Shown here: in pieces, positions 43,981 through 52,991 of the stretch
Layout of the letters: each line of letters opens with the position of its first letter
Position numbering within the stretch: position 1 is the first letter of the stretch
The notes under the pieces: generated by a model
The model's input: the letters and a program-made list of their open reading frames with translations, nothing else
Databases searched by the model: none
Told to the model about the DNA's origin: nothing
Source of the DNA: an uncultured Oscillospiraceae bacterium
GTDB lineage: Bacteria; Bacillota; Clostridia; Oscillospirales; Ruminococcaceae
Assembly (NCBI GenBank): GCA_900548355.1
Contig: URKR01000003.1
Location: 1 to 64,000 of the forward strand
Direction of reading: 5' to 3'
DNA: 64,000 nucleotides
Translations under genes and position numbers: made by a program

Positions 43981-46473
43981 ATGAAAAAGATGTTTTTGAT
44001 CTGCAACGCCCATCTCGACCCCATATGGCAGTGGGAATGGCCGGAGGGGGCGGCTGCGGCGGTGTCCACCTTCCGGGTGGCGGCCTCGCTGTGCGAGGAG
44101 CACGGCTGCTTTGTGTTTAACCACAATGAGATGCTGCTGTATGAATGGGTTGAGGAGTATGAGCCGGAGCTCTTTGCCCGCATCCAGCGGCTGGCCCGGG
44201 AAGGGCGCTGGCGGATCATCGGCGGCTGGTACCTGCAGCCCGATTGCCTCATGCCCAGCGGCGAATCCTTCCTGCGGCAGATGCTGACTGGAAGGAAATA
44301 CTTTCTGGAGAAGTTCGGGCAGGCGCCCCGCACCGCGGTTAATTTCGATTCCTTCGGCCATACCCGCTCGCTAACGCAGCTGATGAAAAAAAGCGGCTAT
44401 GACCGGTATGTCTTTATGCGCCCGGATCAAAACCAGCTGGAGCTGCCCGGCGTGACCTTCATCTGGCGGGGACAGGATGGGTCCGAGATCGTCGCCCACC
44501 GGCTGGACGGCCCCTACAACACACCCCTGGGCCATGCCCATGAATGTATCGACCGCTATATCCAGACGCATCCCGGCATGGAAAGGGGATTGGTAGCCTG
44601 GGGCGTGGGCAATCATGGCGGCGGCCCTTCCCGGGAGGATGTGGTCGCGGTCAACGCGCTGATTGAGGCCTACCGGGACAGGGGCTGCCAGGTGGCCCAC
44701 AGCAGCCTGGACGACTATTTTGACGATATGAGCCAGCAGGAACGCGACGCCCTTCCCCGCTATGAGGGCGACCTTGTGCCGGTAAACGTGGGCTGCTATA
44801 CCTCCATGATCCGCATTAAGCAGAAGCACCGCCGCCTGGAGAACGGGCTGTTTACCGCCGAAAAGATGGCTTCGGCGGCATGCGCCGCCGGATTGATGGC
44901 CTATCCGGCCCAGGCGCTGCAGGACGCCGCCGAGGATCTGATGCTTTCCGAATTTCACGACGTGCTGCCGGGCAGCTGCATCCAGGAGGGCGAGGAGGGC
45001 GCGCTGCGCGTGCTGGATAAGGGATATGAAACCGTCTCCCGGGTGACGACCCGCGCCCTCTTTGCGCTGACAGCCGGGCAGCCCCCGGCCAGGCAGGGCG
45101 AGATTCCCATCATCGTATTCAATCCCCATCCCTTCCCGGTTACCCGGACGGTGGAATGCGAATTCATGCTGGCCGATCAGAACTGGAAAAAGGAGTTCAC
45201 CCTGCCCGTGGTGATGAAGGACGGCGTCCCCATCCCCTCACAGCCGGAAAAGGAGGCCTCCAATCTCAACCTGGATTGGCGCAAGCGCGTAAGCTTTACA
45301 GCGGAGCTGGCCCCCATGTCCATGAGCCGCTTTGACTGCCGCCTTCAGACCATCCCGGAAAAGCCCAAGCCCCGGCTGGAGCGGGATGCGGCGGGAAACG
45401 CTGTCTTTGATAACGGAGCTATGCGCCTTGTCATCAGCGGCGCCACCGGCTGCGTGGATAGCTACCAGGTGGGCGGCGTGGAACAGGTCAAGCCCGGCGC
45501 CTTCCGCCTGGACATCGTGGAGGATATTCCCGATCCCTGGTTCATGCGGGCCTGCGCCTTCCCCAGGGGCGGCGAGTCCTTCCGCCTGGCTGATCCGGAA
45601 ACCGGCAGCTGGCTCTCCGGGCTGGAAGGGCTGGGACTGGAATCCATCCGTGCCATTGAGGACGGCCCGGTGCGCACGGTGATCGAGGTCATGCTCTGCT
45701 GCGCCCATAGCTATGCGGTGATGACCTATTACCTGCCCAAGCAGGGGACAGCCTTTGAGCTGAAGGCGCGGATATTTTGGAATGAGAAGCAGCGGCTGCT
45801 GAAGCTCTGCGCTTCACCGGCCGGCGGCATCGCCCGATACCGGGGCCAGACAGCCTATGGCGTAAGCGAACTTGCGCCCGACGGCCGTGAGATGGCCAGC
45901 GGGAAATGGGTGATGGTGGACGACGGCAATCAGGCGCTGACGGTCGTCAACGATTCCATCCATGGCTCCGACGCGATGGACGGCGAGCTGCGGTTATCGC
46001 TGCTGCGCTCCTCGGGCTATTGCGTCCACCCGATCGAGGACCGCCCCTTGGTGCCGGAGGACCGCTTCCTGCCCCGCAGCGAGCAGGGAGAGCGCATCTT
46101 CCGGTTTGAGATCCAGGGCGGCAGCCTGCAGGACAGGCTGCCCCAGGTGGAGCGGGAGGCGGCCAGCTTTGCCGAAGCGCCGGTAGCCATGTCCTTTTTC
46201 CCATCCGGCGGCGGTACGGCGCCGGAGCGGCTTCTGGAGACCGAGGGCAACGTGATACTGGGCGCCCTGAAGGCGGCCGAGGATGGCGCAGGCTATATTG
46301 CGCGGCTCTATCATCCGCAGCAGCAAGCCCAGCGGGTTCAGGTTCGCTGTCCGATGTGGGGCCATGCGGCTTCGCTTATGTTTGCGCCCTATGAGGTCAA
46401 GACCTTGCGGTTGGGGCGGCAGGGCATCGAGGAAACCGACGCGATGGAGGGCCTGCTGGGAAGGGGCCGATAG
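43981..46473 (+). CDS. GH38 alpha-mannosidase
   Basis: An 830-residue glycoside hydrolase of family 38 that removes alpha-linked mannose. The zinc site starts at NAHLDPIW (H11, D13), the catalytic nucleophile is D123 in NFDSFGHTRSL, and a further zinc His lies in LSEFHDVLPGS. The usual mid-domain and C-terminal beta domains follow, and the length is normal. No signal peptide is present, so it probably acts on imported oligosaccharides in the cytoplasm. It lies 29 nt after glpK with AAAGGAAGGACCATCC before its ATG; no dedicated importer is in the window. Confidence 0.94.
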   Translation: MKKMFLICNAHLDPIWQWEWPEGAAAAVSTFRVAASLCEEHGCFVFNHNEMLLYEWVEEYEPELFARIQRLAREGRWRIIGGWYLQPDCLMPSGESFLRQMLTGRKYFLEKFGQAPRTAVNFDSFGHTRSLTQLMKKSGYDRYVFMRPDQNQLELPGVTFIWRGQDGSEIVAHRLDGPYNTPLGHAHECIDRYIQTHPGMERGLVAWGVGNHGGGPSREDVVAVNALIEAYRDRGCQVAHSSLDDYFDDMSQQERDALPRYEGDLVPVNVGCYTSMIRIKQKHRRLENGLFTAEKMASAACAAGLMAYPAQALQDAAEDLMLSEFHDVLPGSCIQEGEEGALRVLDKGYETVSRVTTRALFALTAGQPPARQGEIPIIVFNPHPFPVTRTVECEFMLADQNWKKEFTLPVVMKDGVPIPSQPEKEASNLNLDWRKRVSFTAELAPMSMSRFDCRLQTIPEKPKPRLERDAAGNAVFDNGAMRLVISGATGCVDSYQVGGVEQVKPGAFRLDIVEDIPDPWFMRACAFPRGGESFRLADPETGSWLSGLEGLGLESIRAIEDGPVRTVIEVMLCCAHSYAVMTYYLPKQGTAFELKARIFWNEKQRLLKLCASPAGGIARYRGQTAYGVSELAPDGREMASGKWVMVDDGNQALTVVNDSIHGSDAMDGELRLSLLRSSGYCVHPIEDRPLVPEDRFLPRSEQGERIFRFEIQGGSLQDRLPQVEREAASFAEAPVAMSFFPSGGGTAPERLLETEGNVILGALKAAEDGAGYIARLYHPQQQAQRVQVRCPMWGHAASLMFAPYEVKTLRLGRQGIEETDAMEGLLGRGR

Positions 46474-46475
46474 GG

Positions 46476-46518
46476 AAAGCACCAAGCCTGCAGCCTAGGC
46501 TGCAGGCTTGGTGCTTTA
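46476..46518. terminator. Bidirectional terminator after the mannosidase gene
   Basis: A perfect 20-bp stem AAAGCACCAAGCCTGCAGCC / GGCTGCAGGCTTGGTGCTTT with a TA loop, between convergent genes. Confidence 0.85.
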
Positions 46519-46533
46519 TGGGATTGGTCAAAG

Positions 46534-47706
46534 TCAGAATTCGGTGAAAAGGGTGATGCAATACGTATTGCCCGCCACATTGATGACCCATATATACCAT
46601 GTGGTGCGGCGGTTATAGTCGTTGGTTCGCTCCTTGATTTCATCGCTGAGGGCATCCCAGTCAAAGGTCTGGCCCACAGCTAGGGTATAGGTCAGCGCCT
46701 GCTTATCATCGCGCATCCGGCGGTAGACGAAATCGGCCATGCTGTCAAGATCCCAGAAGGCAGCGCCAAAGCAGTCGAAGCTGTTGCCCTGAGGGGTGTA
46801 ATAGTAATAGGTATGGTTGCTGGCGTGCTCAATGGGCCGGTATTCATAGAGCTCCGGCCAGGTCAGCGTATCGCCGATCATATCGAGGCCGGCGTTGAAG
46901 TAGCGGTAATTGACATAGACCTGGTTGGCGAGATCACCGCTGATCGGGGCGTCGTCAGCCGTCACATCGACTACGAACCAGCGGCCGTCCAGCTGGATGG
47001 TGTTCCACATGTGGCGCTCATCGCCGGCAAAGCCCGACATCCTGTCGACGTTGAGGCCGGCCAGCGTGCCCAGCAGGTAGAAGGCGTCGGAATAGCCCTG
47101 GCAGTTGGCCTGGCCATCCAATAGCGCGCCCACGGCGGTCAGCGCGCGGGGCGCGTCTGCGGGCTGGGTGAAATCGGTGTCGGCGGCCGCATAGCTTACG
47201 TTGGCGCAGATCCAGTCATGCAGCTTCAATTCCAGAACCAGATTGGTTTTGGATTCCGCCAGGGCCTGTTGAACCACCTGCTGGGCTTTTTCCAGCGTTT
47301 GCCGTTCCTCAGCCGTCAGGCCGGAGAGGTCGCCGGACGTATAGGCGTCGGCGATGCGGGTGCCCGGATAATATGTAATGTTGAGCTCATACCGCCCGGT
47401 GGAAGCGCTGTAGCTGGAGGAGCAGAAGAAGAGGCTGGCAAGGCGGCAGAATTCGCCTGCGCTGATCTTTTCGAGGCTCGGATCCATATAAAAGGTCACG
47501 GTTTGCATGCGCTGGTCCACGCACTGCAGCAAGTAATCCTGCATCGCTTCCACACTGTCAAAGGAAGGGGTGCCGGTGGCCTGCTGATAGAGAGGGGCAG
47601 CCAGGGTGGCCGGCGCGCCGAGGGCGGCGGCCGAAGGCAGCGCCAACGCCAAGGCTAAAGCCAGCGCCAGCGCCGCCAGCAATCGGGTATGCTTCTTTCT
47701 TTCCAT
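46534..47706 (-). CDS. Secreted transglutaminase-like protein
   Basis: 390 residues with a signal peptide whose core is an alternating Leu/Ala run (residues 9-23). The transglutaminase-like catalytic triad is visible: C202 in GQANCQGYSDAFY, His in ERHMWNTIQLDGRW and Asp in VDVTADD. Such bacterial proteins are usually exported peptidases or cross-linkers acting at the cell surface. The ATG at 47706 follows GAGGAGACTTAC. Before the catalytic domain lies a helical region (about 115-150); after it about 120 Tyr-rich residues that I cannot assign. Confidence 0.85.
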   Translation of the reverse strand: MERKKHTRLLAALALALALALALPSAAALGAPATLAAPLYQQATGTPSFDSVEAMQDYLLQCVDQRMQTVTFYMDPSLEKISAGEFCRLASLFFCSSSYSASTGRYELNITYYPGTRIADAYTSGDLSGLTAEERQTLEKAQQVVQQALAESKTNLVLELKLHDWICANVSYAAADTDFTQPADAPRALTAVGALLDGQANCQGYSDAFYLLGTLAGLNVDRMSGFAGDERHMWNTIQLDGRWFVVDVTADDAPISGDLANQVYVNYRYFNAGLDMIGDTLTWPELYEYRPIEHASNHTYYYYTPQGNSFDCFGAAFWDLDSMADFVYRRMRDDKQALTYTLAVGQTFDWDALSDEIKERTNDYNRRTTWYIWVINVAGNTYCITLFTEF

Positions 47707-47873
47707 GTAAGTCTCCTCTATGTGAAATGTTCCTATAATGACTTTATTATAGCCCCCAGAAAGGCGGGCTGTAAAGAAGAATTTCCCGGCGGGTTGGGTT
47801 GTATTCCGGCCCGCATTTCGGTAGGATAAATAAAAAAAGCCGCGGGAGCGCGGCGGGGATGGGAGGATATGCG

Positions 47874-48188
47874 ATGCGGCAAGCACAGCGCAAGACAGCG
47901 GAGCTGATGGACGAATACGGGCTGACAGCCTCCGCCCAGACGAGATGCCTGGATCTGATTTCTGAGGTGGGCGAGCTCGCCAAGGAGGTGCTTAAGGCTA
48001 CTGATTACGGAAACCTACAGGAGCCTGTTCAAAATTCGAGGCTGGAGCAAGAGCTGGGCGACTGCGCCTTTTCGCTGCTGGCTTTGGCCGAGGCCATGGG
48101 GTTGGACGCGGAAGCGGCGCTGGAGAGTGCCATGGACAAGTACCGCGCCCGCTGGCGTTCGCGGGGAGAAATCGGCTCGGGGCGCTAG
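47874..48188 (+). CDS. MazG-like nucleotide pyrophosphohydrolase
   Basis: A 104-residue all-alpha NTP pyrophosphatase of the MazG-like type. The metal-binding helices carry SEVGELAKEVLK (ExxE) and EQELGDCAFSLL (ExxD). Such enzymes remove aberrant nucleoside triphosphates. The ATG at 47874 is chosen because GGGAGG lies 7-8 nt upstream; other in-frame ATGs further upstream lack a site. It has no obvious operon partner. Confidence 0.85.
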   Translation: MRQAQRKTAELMDEYGLTASAQTRCLDLISEVGELAKEVLKATDYGNLQEPVQNSRLEQELGDCAFSLLALAEAMGLDAEAALESAMDKYRARWRSRGEIGSGR

Positions 48189-48472
48189 GCCGGCCCCTCG
48201 TGGCCGGCAGGGCGGGCGGCCGGTGACGGGATAACGGGTGATTCCGGCCTAAAGGGCCGCTGTGCAGCGGAAGAAGGAGGGCCGGAGCGTATCATGGGAG
48301 GACGTATGCTGCGCGGCCTGCCCGGGCCGCGCCTTCCCCCCCGCCGGGAAAGGGAATCCGGCCATTTTGGCTCAAAGATGGCCAAGCTTCAAATCGAAAA
48401 CCCATAGCGGCTGAGGCAGGCATAAAATTTGCGTAAAGCGCCCATTTGACCGCAAGAGGTCAAAAAAGTAAA
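48189..48472. other. Long intergenic region without a recognised gene
   Basis: GC-rich, with several inverted repeats, the clearest being GCGCGGCC / GGGCCGCGCC around 48314-48334 and GGCCGG / CCGGCC around 48208-48239. No reading frame with a ribosome site, no known riboswitch and no tRNA was recognised. Confidence 0.5.
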
Positions 48473-48501
48473 TTGCTTTTGCAGGATTGCGGGTGTAGAA
48501 T
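48473..48501 (+). promoter_or_regulatory. Promoter for the SIS-domain gene
   Basis: TTGCTT (48473-48478), 17-nt spacer, TAGAAT (48496-48501). Confidence 0.65.
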
Positions 48502-48546
48502 AAAACAGGTTAATCGCTAACACTCATCCGAGGGAGGAAAAGAACA

Positions 48547-49278
48547 ATGTTGATGGACAAGTATCACGAGGCGGTAGACGCGCTCTTTGAAAAGGTGCGC
48601 ACTACCCAGCGTGAGAACATTATCAAGGCTGGACAGATGATCGCCGATGCGGTCGAGGCGGGCGGCAACATTTACCTGAGCGGCATCTGCCACTCCATCG
48701 AGAACGACGTAATTTACCGCGGCGGCGGCCCCATCTTCTATAAGCACTTCTCCTATAAGCTGGACGTGGAGAAGCAGGGCCGCGAGCGCGACCGCTCCAG
48801 CATTGACCAGAATATGGAGGGCCTGGCCGCCTATGCGCTGCGTTCCTCGAACCTGCTGCCCGGCGACGTGCTCTTTGTGGGTTCTGTGTCCGGCCGTACC
48901 GCCAGCGTGGTGGATCTGGCCTATGAGGCCAAGAAGATGGGCATCAAGGTAATCGCCATGTCCTCGATGACCTATGCGCTGGCTGTGGATCCGGTTCATT
49001 CCTCCGGCAAGAAGCTCTATGAGATGGTCGATCTGACCCTGGATAACTGCGCGCCTGCGGCCGAGGCTATGATGGAAGTGGAGGGCATTGAAGCCCATTA
49101 CGCTGCGGCCTCCGGTATCGCCTCCGATTACATCCTCTGGAGCGTCACCTCTGTGGCGGTTGAGGAGCTGATGAAGCGCGGCAAGACCCCCGGTATCCTC
49201 AAGAGCGCCAACTTCCCCGGCGGCAACGATTACAACAAGACCGTTATCGAGCCCCACTACGACGAGTTCGGCTGGTAA
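48547..49278 (+). CDS. SIS-domain sugar-phosphate-binding protein
   Basis: A 243-residue single-SIS protein of the sugar-isomerase-like (UPF0309-type) family. The sugar-phosphate site is suggested by GDVLFVGSVSGRTASVVDLA and IKVIAMSSMTYALA; the N-terminal helix (MLMDKYHEAVDALFEKV) is family typical. Its partner is usually a phosphosugar pathway, but here it stands alone between its own promoter and terminator. Codon use is strongly biased toward a small set (AAG, CTG, GGC, TCC), unlike most neighbours, which suggests high expression. Confidence 0.85.
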   Translation: MLMDKYHEAVDALFEKVRTTQRENIIKAGQMIADAVEAGGNIYLSGICHSIENDVIYRGGGPIFYKHFSYKLDVEKQGRERDRSSIDQNMEGLAAYALRSSNLLPGDVLFVGSVSGRTASVVDLAYEAKKMGIKVIAMSSMTYALAVDPVHSSGKKLYEMVDLTLDNCAPAAEAMMEVEGIEAHYAAASGIASDYILWSVTSVAVEELMKRGKTPGILKSANFPGGNDYNKTVIEPHYDEFGW

Positions 49279-49289
49279 GCGATCCATTC

Positions 49290-49320
49290 AAGGCCCTCGA
49301 GATAGCTCGGGGGCCTTTTT
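49290..49320 (+). terminator. Terminator after the SIS gene
   Basis: AAGGCCCTCGAG / CTCGGGGGCCTT stem with loop ATAG, then TTT. Confidence 0.85.
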
Positions 49321-49454
49321 CGCAGTTGAAGGAAAAATTCATCCCGGACGGTTCCACATTGCCGGACGGCGTGGTATAATATGCTCTGCCTGAATCGCTC
49401 CCCGCGGCCTGCCGCGGGGAATTCTTGTGGTTTGGGGGGAGAAGCGAGACGGAT

Positions 49455-50174
49455 ATGAAGGATAAGCGGATTTTTATGCAGGGCATGAAGGACGGGATGC
49501 CGGTAGCGCTGGGCTACCTTTCCGTATCCTTTGCCTTTGGGATGCTGGCTGTGGAGAATGGGCTGCCCACATGGGCGGCCGTCGCCACCTCGCTGACCAG
49601 CTTCACGGGCACCGGGCAGTTCGTGGGCGTGGACATGCTGGCCAAGGGCGCCGCCTTGGCGCAGATCGCCTGCACGGTGCTCATCATTAACCTGCGCTAT
49701 CTGTTGATGGCGCTATCCTGGTCTCAGCGGCTGGATCCCAAGCTGAACCTTTTTCAACGGATGCTGCTGGCCTTTGGCAATACGGACGAGGTGTTCGCGG
49801 TATCGATGGCCCAGCCAGGCATGCTGAAGGCGCCCTACCTGGCGGGCCTGATCCTCACGCCGCTGCTGGGCTGGGTAGGGGGAACGCTGCTGGGCTGCGT
49901 GGCCAGCGGCGTCCTGCCGGCTTCGGTGCGGGCAGCCCTGGGAATCGCGCTGTATGCGATGTTTCTGGCCATCATTGTGCCCCCAGCGCGGGATTCCAAG
50001 CCGGTGATGCAGATTATTCTGGTGGCCGCGGGCCTCAGCCTGATCATGCGCTATGCCCCAGGCCTGCGGCTGCTGGGCAGCGGATGGAGCGTGATCCTTT
50101 GCGGGGTCGCGGCGGCGGCCTTTGGCGCCTGGCGCTATCCCGCGGTGGAGGAGGTGGATCATGACGACCGGTAG
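49455..50174 (+). CDS. azlC: AzlC-family branched-chain amino acid exporter, large subunit
   Basis: 239 residues with about six to seven membrane helices and the AzlC signature FAFGMLA followed by TSLTSFTGTGQF and NLRYLLMALSWS. AzlC works with the small AzlD subunit to export branched-chain amino acids and analogues. The ATG at 49455 is preferred over an upstream TTG, though GGGGGGAG lies about 12 nt away. It overlaps azlD by 14 nt. Confidence 0.92.
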   Translation: MKDKRIFMQGMKDGMPVALGYLSVSFAFGMLAVENGLPTWAAVATSLTSFTGTGQFVGVDMLAKGAALAQIACTVLIINLRYLLMALSWSQRLDPKLNLFQRMLLAFGNTDEVFAVSMAQPGMLKAPYLAGLILTPLLGWVGGTLLGCVASGVLPASVRAALGIALYAMFLAIIVPPARDSKPVMQIILVAAGLSLIMRYAPGLRLLGSGWSVILCGVAAAAFGAWRYPAVEEVDHDDR

Positions 50175-50493
50175 GCTGCTGCTGTTTATCCTGGTGCTGG
50201 CGCTGACGGCGTATCTGCCCCGCATGATCCCGCTGGCCGTGTTCCGGCGGCGCATTACCAACCGCTTTGTCCAGTCCTTCCTGCTGTATATGCCCTATGC
50301 GATCCTCGGCGCCATGATCCTGCCGGACATGCTTTTTTCCACCGGATCCGTGGTTTCCGCGGTAGCTGGCGGCGCGGTGGCCTTTTGGCTGGCCTACCGC
50401 CGCAAGGGACTGCTGCCGGTGGCTCTGGCGGCTACGGCTACGGCCTTTTTGGTGGAGCGGCTCATGGCTTGGCTGGCGATAGGCGGGCTGTAA
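50161..50493 (+). CDS. azlD: AzlD-family small transporter subunit
   Basis: 110 residues with three to four membrane helices; TAYLPRMIPLAVFRRRITNRF and LYMPYAILGAMILPDM are typical AzlD segments. The ATG at 50161 follows GAGGAGGTGGATC and lies inside the end of azlC, so the two subunits are translationally coupled. Confidence 0.92.
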   Translation: MTTGRLLLFILVLALTAYLPRMIPLAVFRRRITNRFVQSFLLYMPYAILGAMILPDMLFSTGSVVSAVAGGAVAFWLAYRRKGLLPVALAATATAFLVERLMAWLAIGGL

Positions 50494-50506
50494 GAGATGC
50501 GGCTTG

Positions 50507-50535
50507 TTGTGCGGTCCTGTGGGCTGTGCTATACT
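50507..50535 (+). promoter_or_regulatory. Promoter for the phosphotransferase gene
   Basis: TTGTGC (50507-50512), 17-nt spacer, TATACT (50530-50535). Confidence 0.65.
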
Positions 50536-50611
50536 GAAACAAACGCGATCGGAGGTACGGTATGGCAACAAATTCTGCATCCTGATGAAGAAAAAGAAGG
50601 AGGATGCACAG

Positions 50612-51604
50612 ATGACGGAAAGGGAATTGACAGCGCGGCAGGATCTGGGAGCAAAGGGGCTGGGGTGGCGCCGCCGGCTGCCAGATGTAGTGGTAAAGCG
50701 CGCGGAGGCTTCCGGCCAGCGGGGCAGGCAATGGCTGGACTCGCTGGATGGCAAAATTGCCGACCTTCAGGCGCTGTGGCAAATCGAGGTGGGCGAGGTG
50801 CTATCGGGCGGCACCCACGGCCTGGCCGCCGGCGCGGCAGGTGTGGACGGGGCGCGTTATGTGCTGAAAATGGACATACCGGAAGCACCGGAGGACAGCG
50901 AATTTCTCCGGAGCGTCCAGGTGCTGGAAGCGGCCGGGGGGCGGGGCTATGCAAGGCTCTATGCCTGGGACGAAGCGCGGCAGGCGTGCCTGCTGGAGCG
51001 GCTGGGCGCGCCGCTGAGCAGGCTGGGGTTGCCGCTGGAGGAGCAACTGGCCATCATCTGCCGCACGTTGGGAGAAACGTGGCGTATTCCTGCAGACGGT
51101 ATGAAGCTGCCCGACGGTGCGGATAGCGTGCGTTGGTTTCGATCCTTTATTGTTGCCGAAAGCGGGCGCTTAGGGAACCCCTGTGGGGATCGGGTACTGG
51201 AGCAGGCAATGGAGTTCCTGAAAGCCCGGGAGCAGCGGCTGAATCCATCGGGCTATGTGCTGGTCCATGGAGACGCCCATGGGGCCAACACCCTTGAGGA
51301 TCCGTCGCGGCCGGGCCGCTTTAAGCTGATTGACCCCGACGGGCTTTTCTATGAAAGGGCCTATGACCTGGGGGTATTGATGCGGGAATGGACGGAGGCA
51401 TACCAACCGCAGCCGCGGGCCCGCGGGCTGGAACGCTGCCGCTATCTGCACCGGTTAACCGGCGTGGACCAGCGGGGGATTTGGGAATGGGGCTTTTTGC
51501 AGTGCGTATCCACGGCCCTCGTGCTATGGCAGGTGGACCGGGAGGCCGCGCAGCGGCTGATGTCCGTGGCCCAGGCCTGGTGCGGCGTCACAGTGGAGCC
51601 ATAG
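50612..51604 (+). CDS. Aminoglycoside/hydroxyurea-type phosphotransferase
   Basis: A 330-residue APH-fold kinase most like the streptomycin 6-kinase / hydroxyurea-resistance branch. The catalytic loop is YVLVHGDAHGANTL (Brenner motif HGDxHxxN) and the metal site is KLIDPDGLFYERAYDLGVLM. The N-lobe Lys is in ARYVLKMDIP. The natural substrate is unknown; resistance is possible but not shown. The ATG at 50612 is chosen because AAGGAGG lies 8 nt upstream. It has its own promoter and terminator, downstream of azlCD. Confidence 0.85.
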   Translation: MTERELTARQDLGAKGLGWRRRLPDVVVKRAEASGQRGRQWLDSLDGKIADLQALWQIEVGEVLSGGTHGLAAGAAGVDGARYVLKMDIPEAPEDSEFLRSVQVLEAAGGRGYARLYAWDEARQACLLERLGAPLSRLGLPLEEQLAIICRTLGETWRIPADGMKLPDGADSVRWFRSFIVAESGRLGNPCGDRVLEQAMEFLKAREQRLNPSGYVLVHGDAHGANTLEDPSRPGRFKLIDPDGLFYERAYDLGVLMREWTEAYQPQPRARGLERCRYLHRLTGVDQRGIWEWGFLQCVSTALVLWQVDREAAQRLMSVAQAWCGVTVEP

Positions 51605-51613
51605 GGCATGGAA

Positions 51614-51646
51614 CAAAGGGAGGACGAAAAACCGTCCTCCCTTTTT
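51614..51646. terminator. Bidirectional terminator
   Basis: AAAGGGAGGACG / CGTCCTCCCTTT with loop AAAAAC, between the convergent phosphotransferase and acetyltransferase genes. Confidence 0.85.
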
Positions 51647-51655
51647 ATGGAGCTG

Positions 51656-52114
51656 TCAGCCTTCGCGCAGCTTCTTTTTCAACACGATCATATCCACGCA
51701 GGGCATCCCGTTCTCTTCGATGATGGGATGCGGGTAATTTTCCGTAAAAAAGCCAGGGATGCGATGATCAATGGTAAAGCCCTCCCGCTGATAGACCCGC
51801 AGGGCGCGGTCGCTGGCGTCAGCCGTGCCCACCAGCATGGTGTGAAAGCGGGAACGGGCCTCGTGAAACAGATGGCGGATCAACAACCCGCCCCAGCCCT
51901 GCCCCTGGAAGCCCGGGCGTACCGCCAGGTTCATGAGCTCGCAGACGCCGCGGCCCCGATCCAGCAGCACGGCCTCGGCCAGCGGCTGGCCCTTCTCAAA
52001 GAGGACATACATCTCGCCCGCTTCAAGATAGCGGTCGATCATCGCTTCATCCGGGTCTGCCTCCAGCAGCAGGTCCAGATACCGTTTCTTATCCGTATCG
52101 ATTCTCTGGATCAT
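51656..52114 (-). CDS. GNAT-family N-acetyltransferase
   Basis: 152 residues. The acetyl-CoA motif A is ELMNLAVRPGFQGQGWGGLL (the Q/R-x-x-G-x-G/A loop), followed by LVGTADASDRALRVYQREGF. The acceptor substrate is unknown. The start at 52114 makes an ATGA overlap with the DUF2087 regulator, with GGGAG 8 nt upstream, so both are translated together. Confidence 0.9.
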   Translation of the reverse strand: MIQRIDTDKKRYLDLLLEADPDEAMIDRYLEAGEMYVLFEKGQPLAEAVLLDRGRGVCELMNLAVRPGFQGQGWGGLLIRHLFHEARSRFHTMLVGTADASDRALRVYQREGFTIDHRIPGFFTENYPHPIIEENGMPCVDMIVLKKKLREG

Positions 52115-52872
52115 GTCGCTTGCTCCCGCCAATACGCCCGGCAGTCCTTGGTGCGCTGGAGGAAACCGTACTCAATGAGGTAGCGCCTGACCAGCACAAA
52201 GTCGTCATAGATCGGGCGGAGAATATCGTTGACCTCCCGCTCGCTGTAGCGCCGCTCGGGCTCAAAGCAGGCGCTGATTCGCCGCAGCGCCACAATTTTG
52301 CGCTTTTCCTTGGGCGATAGCTGCTTGAGCTTCAGCGGCTCAAAGCTTTCAAAGCTGGTGCGGAGGATCTTTTCCTCCTCCTCTTGGGTAATTTGATAAC
52401 GGTCGTCCACCATTGTAGCCCCCTTATGGACCGGCACCAGGCCGTCCTTTTGCTGATGCTTTGACAGCGCAAGATTCACAATCGCCAGGCAGAGCCGCGC
52501 CTGACGCGCGCGCTCCCGGAAGGTAAAGCGCATATGCCGCAGCGTGGAGGGCGAAAGCCCCAGGGACGCTGCCGCCTCCCGGTCGTCCGGGCATCGGGCC
52601 AGCTCCAGCAGCACCTGGGCCTGGCGCTCGGTAAAGCCGGTGTCCTTCCCAGGCAGCGCCAGCAGCCCCTGGAGCGCCGAGCCGTGAGCCTGCGCCAGAT
52701 GATGGCGGGCTGCGCCGGCTGCCGTCAAAAACCGCCCGTCCGCCTGGGGGAAAACCTCTTCAGCGGCAAAGCGGGCCTGACAGAAAAGGCATTGATAGGC
52801 CTGCGCCCTTTGATCGTAGGCTATGCCCTCCGAAAGCTCTTCAACCGATAGCTGATCCCAATCCTGCCGCAT
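52111..52872 (-). CDS. DUF2087-type transcriptional regulator with LuxR-like HTH
   Basis: 253 residues. The N-terminal part has a CLFC..H..H zinc-finger-like pattern (residues 28-62). A LuxR-type helix-turn-helix follows (FTERQAQVLLELARCPDDRE..LGLSPSTLRHM, about 80-115). The C-terminal 75 residues match the DUF2087 domain (LSPKEKRKIVALRRISACFE, YSEREVNDILRPIYDDFVLV, RYLIEYGFLQRT). It is coupled to a GNAT gene; the pair recurs in Clostridia as I recall, unverified. Probably a DNA-binding regulator of unknown signal. Confidence 0.82.
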   Translation of the reverse strand: MRQDWDQLSVEELSEGIAYDQRAQAYQCLFCQARFAAEEVFPQADGRFLTAAGAARHHLAQAHGSALQGLLALPGKDTGFTERQAQVLLELARCPDDREAAASLGLSPSTLRHMRFTFRERARQARLCLAIVNLALSKHQQKDGLVPVHKGATMVDDRYQITQEEEEKILRTSFESFEPLKLKQLSPKEKRKIVALRRISACFEPERRYSEREVNDILRPIYDDFVLVRRYLIEYGFLQRTKDCRAYWREQAT

Positions 52873-52900
52873 CGCATCCTCCGGAAAATATTATAAACAT

Positions 52901-52929
52901 ATCATAACATTGTTTATTGAATATGTAAA
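52901..52929 (-). promoter_or_regulatory. Promoter for the DUF2087/GNAT operon
   Basis: Minus-strand TTTACA (52929-52924), 17-nt spacer, TATGAT (52906-52901), in an AT-rich stretch 28 nt before the start codon. Confidence 0.65.
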
Positions 52930-52943
52930 CCCAAAACAGACAC

Positions 52944-52984
52944 AAAATAAAAAACACGCCGGGCGCGTGAGGCTCCCGGCGTGT
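52944..52984 (-). terminator. Terminator of the peptidase T / PIG-L operon
   Basis: ACACGCCGGG / CCCGGCGTGT stem; on the minus strand it ends in TTTTTTATTTTG. Confidence 0.85.
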
Positions 52985-52991
52985 ATGGCCG

